Shown here one piece after another: positions 60,518-64,000 of a stretch of 64,000 nucleotides of DNA. The stretch spans positions 620,001 to 684,000 of the forward strand of contig NZ_CP012264.1 of assembly GCF_001277255.1 (NCBI RefSeq), given 5' to 3'. This DNA is from Cronobacter condimenti 1330. GTDB taxonomy: Bacteria; Pseudomonadota; Gammaproteobacteria; Enterobacterales; Enterobacteriaceae. The translations under genes were made by a program, and so were the position numbers. Numbering within the stretch: the stretch's first letter is position 1; each line of letters begins with the position of its first letter. Below the pieces are notes generated by a model that ran no database searches, was not told the origin of the DNA, and was given only the letters and a program-made list of their open reading frames with translations.

Positions 60518-63500
60518 TAATAAACTTCGCAAGCTGGTAAGGGACCCCAAACTGTTCTTCAGCGACATGGCTGCCAATCAGGCACGGAAATTAAGTAAGC
60601 TGCATCTTAAAAAAGAAAAGGGGCACTACGATTATACGGTGGTGTCGGCAGTGTATAACGTCAGCGCCTTTCTGGATGACTATTTTAAAAGTTTTATCCA
60701 TCAGCGGTTGAAGTTTAAAAAGCATATCCGGCTGATTCTGGTCGATGATGGTTCGACAGATAATTCTGCTGACATTATTAAAAAGTGGCAAAAGAAATTC
60801 CCGAACAATGTTGCGTATATTTATCAGGAAAACGCCGGGCAGTCGGCCGCACGTAACAACGGATTGCAGCATGTGGCTACGGAGTGGGTGACGTTTATCG
60901 ACCCGGATGACTTCGTTGATGCCGATTATTTTTACAACCTCGACAATTTTCTTTATCAGCACAAGGATAAAGACATAAAAATGGTGGGGTGTAATACTAT
61001 CATGTTTTATGAATCCAGAAATCAGTATCAGGATGCCCATCCGCTGGCTTTCAAATTCAGAAAAGGTAACCAGCTAGTATCGCTTGATAATATGGAAAAA
61101 GAGATCCAGTTATCAGCCAGTACGGCGTTTTTTCGTTCGGACATGATAGCGTTAAAAAATGTGTATTTTGATGCCAGAGTGAAGCCTAATTTCGAGGACG
61201 CACATTTCGTTGCCCGTTATTTGCAAGGCGAAAAAATTGGACATGCGGCATTTTTAGCACATTCAAAATATTATTATCGCAAGCGTGAAGATGGCTCGTC
61301 TACGCTGGACACCTCCTGGACTAAAAAAGAGCGGTTCACGCATGTTCCTGTGTATGGTTACCTGGACGTCTTAAAATCCTACGCTGAAAAAGAGGGGGTA
61401 GTACCAGCAAATATACAACGGACCGTGATCTATGAGATTGTCTGGTATCTGAAATGGTTAACCAATCATGGTGGGCGTAGCGCCTTTTTATCAGTAGATG
61501 AAAAGCAAACGTTTATTCATAGGCTTAAAGAGATTTTTGTTTATCTCGATAAAAATACTATTATGAATTTCGAGCTGGCGGGTGCCTGGTTTTTCCATAA
61601 AGTGGCGATGTTGTCATTTTTCAAAGATCTCCAGCCCGACGCGCAAATTGTGTATGTGGAAAAATACGATCCGCATAAGCATATGGTACAGCTTCGCTAT
61701 TTTACCAGCCTTGTCGGCCTAGAGCAGATTACGCTGGATGGCGCTGATGCGATCCCGGCCTATGCCAAAACTATCCGCCATGAATTTATGGATGAAACCT
61801 TAATTCTGGAGCGACGGCTGTGGATAGCATTGGGCAACACGCAGAACATAACAGTATCTATATCAGGATTGCCGACGCGTATTTCTCTTGGCGGAAAACA
61901 GCATAAAGATGGCCTGAACCCATGCGAAATTGTTAAGTCTTTTTCTTCTATGATGCCTAAGTATGCAAAGAAAAAAGATTACATGGATGCCTGGGTTTTT
62001 ATAGACCGCGACATGCAGGCTGATGACAATGCCGAACATCTTTATCGCTATGTTCGAAAGAATTATCCAGACAAGAAAATTTTCTTTGCTTTAAAGCGAG
62101 AGTCGCATGATTGGGCACGTCTGGAAAAAGAAGGGTTTAACCTGCTTGAATTTGGTTCTACGGAGCATATACTTGCGCTCGGCTCATGCAGTAAAGTGAT
62201 CAGCTCCCATGCTAATTATTATATTACTAATTTATTGGGACCCAAAATGCTTACAGGGAGGCATTTTGTATTTTTACAGCATGGCGTCACTAAAGACGAT
62301 TTGTCCGCGTGGTTAAATACAAAAGATGAAATTAACTGTTTTATAACCTCATCTCCAGCGGAGTATCACTCTATTAGCGATGATCTAACAAAATATTTTT
62401 ACTCTAAAAAAGAGGTATTTCTGACAGGGTTTCCAAGACATGACCGGTTAGTAAACAACAACAGAGAGCCCGAAAAGTTAATCGTTATCATGCCGACGTG
62501 GCGCCAGACTATTGTTGGTAAAGTTTTAGGTGATGGTGATGAGCGCGCTATTAACCCGTTGTTTATGGAAAGTGATTTTGCTTTACGTTGGAAAAGCGTT
62601 TTGCAATCTCCTCAGCTTGAGAAATATGCGAAACAGTACAATTATCGCGTGGCTTTTTTCCCTCATTTTAACATATTACCCTATCTGAGTCAGTTTGATG
62701 TTCCTGAATATATAGAAGTCGTAACCCATGTTACAGGTAGTATTCAGGACATATTTACCCGCGCTGCGTTAATGATTACTGACTATTCTTCCGTTGCGTT
62801 TGAAATGGCAGTGCAAAATAAGCAAATCATCTATTACCAGTTTGACGCTAAAGAATTCTTTGCCGGCCATGTGTATTCAAAAGGCTACTTCGACTACCGC
62901 GAGCACGGGTTTGGCCCGGTGGTTGAAACGGAAAAAGCGCTGTTTAAAGAGCTGAACACGCTGCTGAAAAATAACGCGGTGCCCTCTGCGAAAATCCTCA
63001 AGCGTATCAGTCAGACGTTCCCCTACCGCGACGGGCAGAACTGCGAGCGCACGTATCAGGCGATCGCATCGCTGGATGCGCCTTTACCGGATGGCTTCGC
63101 TGATGCGGACATATACCAGCAGTACGCCCGGCAGGCGGCCAGCGCGCGCCGCTGGGCATTGGCCGAGAAACGCTGGCAGTCGTATCTGGCGCTGACGCTT
63201 ACCCAGGAGGAAGATGCGCAGGGCTGCGCGGGCCTTGCCGAAGCGCTGCGCAAACAGGGTAAAACCGTGGCGGCGCGGCAGGTTATTGATGGCTGGTATG
63301 CGCATTATCCGCAGCAAAGCCATTACGCGCTCAGCGTTAGCCGCGCGCTGCTCGAAATGGCCGAGCATCACTGGCAGCAGGCCGCGGTTTACTGGCAGGA
63401 GGCGGGCGAGGCCCACGCGGATAACACCCGCTACTGTTACTGCCTTTGCCGCAGCGAGCAGGTTGCCGTCCTGGAGGCCCTGTGCAAAAAAGCGCGCCCC

Positions 63501-64000
63501 GTGACGGGTTTCCATTACGCCCGGTTCTGTCTGCTGCTGGCGAAGAAAAAATGGGCCGAAGGGATTGCGTATGTCGAGGAGCAGGGCGTGGATGTGATAT
63601 CGATGGAAAGCCTGGAAAATAAACTTCTGATTACGCTTTCTTACTGCTACCAGCAACTGAATAAGCTCGGTGACGCGCATCAGTGTCTGGTGAAATATGA
63701 GAAATATATCGAAAACGATCCGCAGTGCCGGTTGAAAATCGCTCGTCTGGCCTTCCTGCGCCAGAACTGGGAGAAAATCATCACACAGCTCAATAAGGCC
63801 TGCGCGGATATCGGTAATCTGCCGGATGAGCACCTCTATTATTACTGCGTGGCGCTGTTGCGCACGGGTAAAAACGCAGAGATATATGCGCTCTTCGCCA
63901 CTCTGAGTAGCGCGTTGAAAAATGACGTGCGTTTCCTGAAGGTTTACGCACAGGCGTGCCTGGCGCTGAAGAAAACAAACGAAGCGATCGCGCTGCTGGA
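60510..64000 (+). CDS. GT2 glycosyltransferase–CDP-glycerol glycerophosphotransferase–repeat fusion (partial, runs off window)
   Basis: The frame is open from the ATG at 60510 to the window end: 1163 codons with no stop. The ATG overlaps the Stealth gene 3' end (ATGTTTAG). A GT2 domain spans about 42-290 with LVDDGSTDNS (D79, D80) and FIDPDDF (D131, D133). A TagF-like CDP-glycerol glycerophosphotransferase domain spans about 490-840, with QHG at H591, LTGFPRHDRL, MPTWR, and TDYSS at D758. From about residue 850 to the end there is a helical, TPR-like region. It should add both a sugar and glycerol phosphate, building a teichoic-acid-like polymer. The C-terminus and true length are not visible. 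Base composition changes within the gene near 62900. Confidence 0.85.
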   Translation, partial: MFSNKLRKLVRDPKLFFSDMAANQARKLSKLHLKKEKGHYDYTVVSAVYNVSAFLDDYFKSFIHQRLKFKKHIRLILVDDGSTDNSADIIKKWQKKFPNNVAYIYQENAGQSAARNNGLQHVATEWVTFIDPDDFVDADYFYNLDNFLYQHKDKDIKMVGCNTIMFYESRNQYQDAHPLAFKFRKGNQLVSLDNMEKEIQLSASTAFFRSDMIALKNVYFDARVKPNFEDAHFVARYLQGEKIGHAAFLAHSKYYYRKREDGSSTLDTSWTKKERFTHVPVYGYLDVLKSYAEKEGVVPANIQRTVIYEIVWYLKWLTNHGGRSAFLSVDEKQTFIHRLKEIFVYLDKNTIMNFELAGAWFFHKVAMLSFFKDLQPDAQIVYVEKYDPHKHMVQLRYFTSLVGLEQITLDGADAIPAYAKTIRHEFMDETLILERRLWIALGNTQNITVSISGLPTRISLGGKQHKDGLNPCEIVKSFSSMMPKYAKKKDYMDAWVFIDRDMQADDNAEHLYRYVRKNYPDKKIFFALKRESHDWARLEKEGFNLLEFGSTEHILALGSCSKVISSHANYYITNLLGPKMLTGRHFVFLQHGVTKDDLSAWLNTKDEINCFITSSPAEYHSISDDLTKYFYSKKEVFLTGFPRHDRLVNNNREPEKLIVIMPTWRQTIVGKVLGDGDERAINPLFMESDFALRWKSVLQSPQLEKYAKQYNYRVAFFPHFNILPYLSQFDVPEYIEVVTHVTGSIQDIFTRAALMITDYSSVAFEMAVQNKQIIYYQFDAKEFFAGHVYSKGYFDYREHGFGPVVETEKALFKELNTLLKNNAVPSAKILKRISQTFPYRDGQNCERTYQAIASLDAPLPDGFADADIYQQYARQAASARRWALAEKRWQSYLALTLTQEEDAQGCAGLAEALRKQGKTVAARQVIDGWYAHYPQQSHYALSVSRALLEMAEHHWQQAAVYWQEAGEAHADNTRYCYCLCRSEQVAVLEALCKKARPVTGFHYARFCLLLAKKKWAEGIAYVEEQGVDVISMESLENKLLITLSYCYQQLNKLGDAHQCLVKYEKYIENDPQCRLKIARLAFLRQNWEKIITQLNKACADIGNLPDEHLYYYCVALLRTGKNAEIYALFATLSSALKNDVRFLKVYAQACLALKKTNEAIALL

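Noticed and set aside
1..64000. Insertion sequences, prophage or restriction-defence genes
   Set aside because: I found no transposase, integrase, phage structural gene or restriction gene in any frame of the window.

Overview
The window is a chromosomal segment from an Enterobacteriaceae species. From about 17.5 to 55.5 kb the gene order follows the E. coli tsr–nadR region: tsr, opgB, dnaC/dnaT, yjjB/yjjP, yjjQ/bglJ, fhuF, yjjZ, three tRNA-Leu genes, rsmC, holD, rimI, yjjG, prfC, osmY, ytjA, yjjU, yjjV, deoCABD, lplA, ytjB, serB, radA, nadR. Base composition is moderately high in GC, and some protein sequences diverge clearly from E. coli. Cronobacter or a close relative is my best guess; this is inference from memory, not from a search.

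Layout. 0–4.5 kb: a LacI ortholog, a MarR / HlyD / DUF2955 export operon and a small lipoprotein. 4.5–8.7 kb: the aryl-beta-glucoside asc system (ascG divergent from ascFB). 8.7–11.5 kb: a CodB-type permease and a CodA-type deaminase behind a near-consensus sigma-54 promoter; the deaminase has Ser where E. coli CodA has Asp314. 11.5–17.3 kb: an accessory block with a subtilisin autotransporter, a decayed partial copy of its 3' end, and two membrane proteins of unknown role. 17.5–25 kb: tsr with a sigma-28 promoter, two diguanylate cyclases and opgB. 25–30.7 kb: dnaC, dnaT, an ohr/ohrR insertion, yjjB/yjjP and yjjQ/bglJ. 30.7–33 kb: an accessory block with a YbaK-type deacylase and an orphan PTS IIC behind two AACCGGTT operators. 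33–35.5 kb: fhuF, a diguanylate cyclase and yjjZ, with two Fur boxes.

35.5–55.5 kb is housekeeping sequence: tRNAs, rRNA methylation, DNA polymerase psi subunit, release factor 3, OsmY, nucleoside uptake and the deo salvage operon with a conserved CRP/DeoR promoter, lipoate ligase, serine phosphatase, RadA and NadR. 55.6–57.6 kb holds an oxidoreductase and a divergent LysR regulator.

57.6 kb to the end is the start of a surface-polysaccharide locus: an RfaH-type ops element, kpsM, kpsT, a Stealth-family sugar-phosphate transferase, and a very long open gene. That gene joins a GT2 glycosyltransferase, a CDP-glycerol glycerophosphotransferase (TagF-like) domain and a helical-repeat region, and it runs off the window. 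The predicted product is a phosphate-containing, teichoic-acid-like capsule exported by a group 2 ABC transporter. This locus and the sigma-54-controlled permease/deaminase pair are the most interesting parts of the window.
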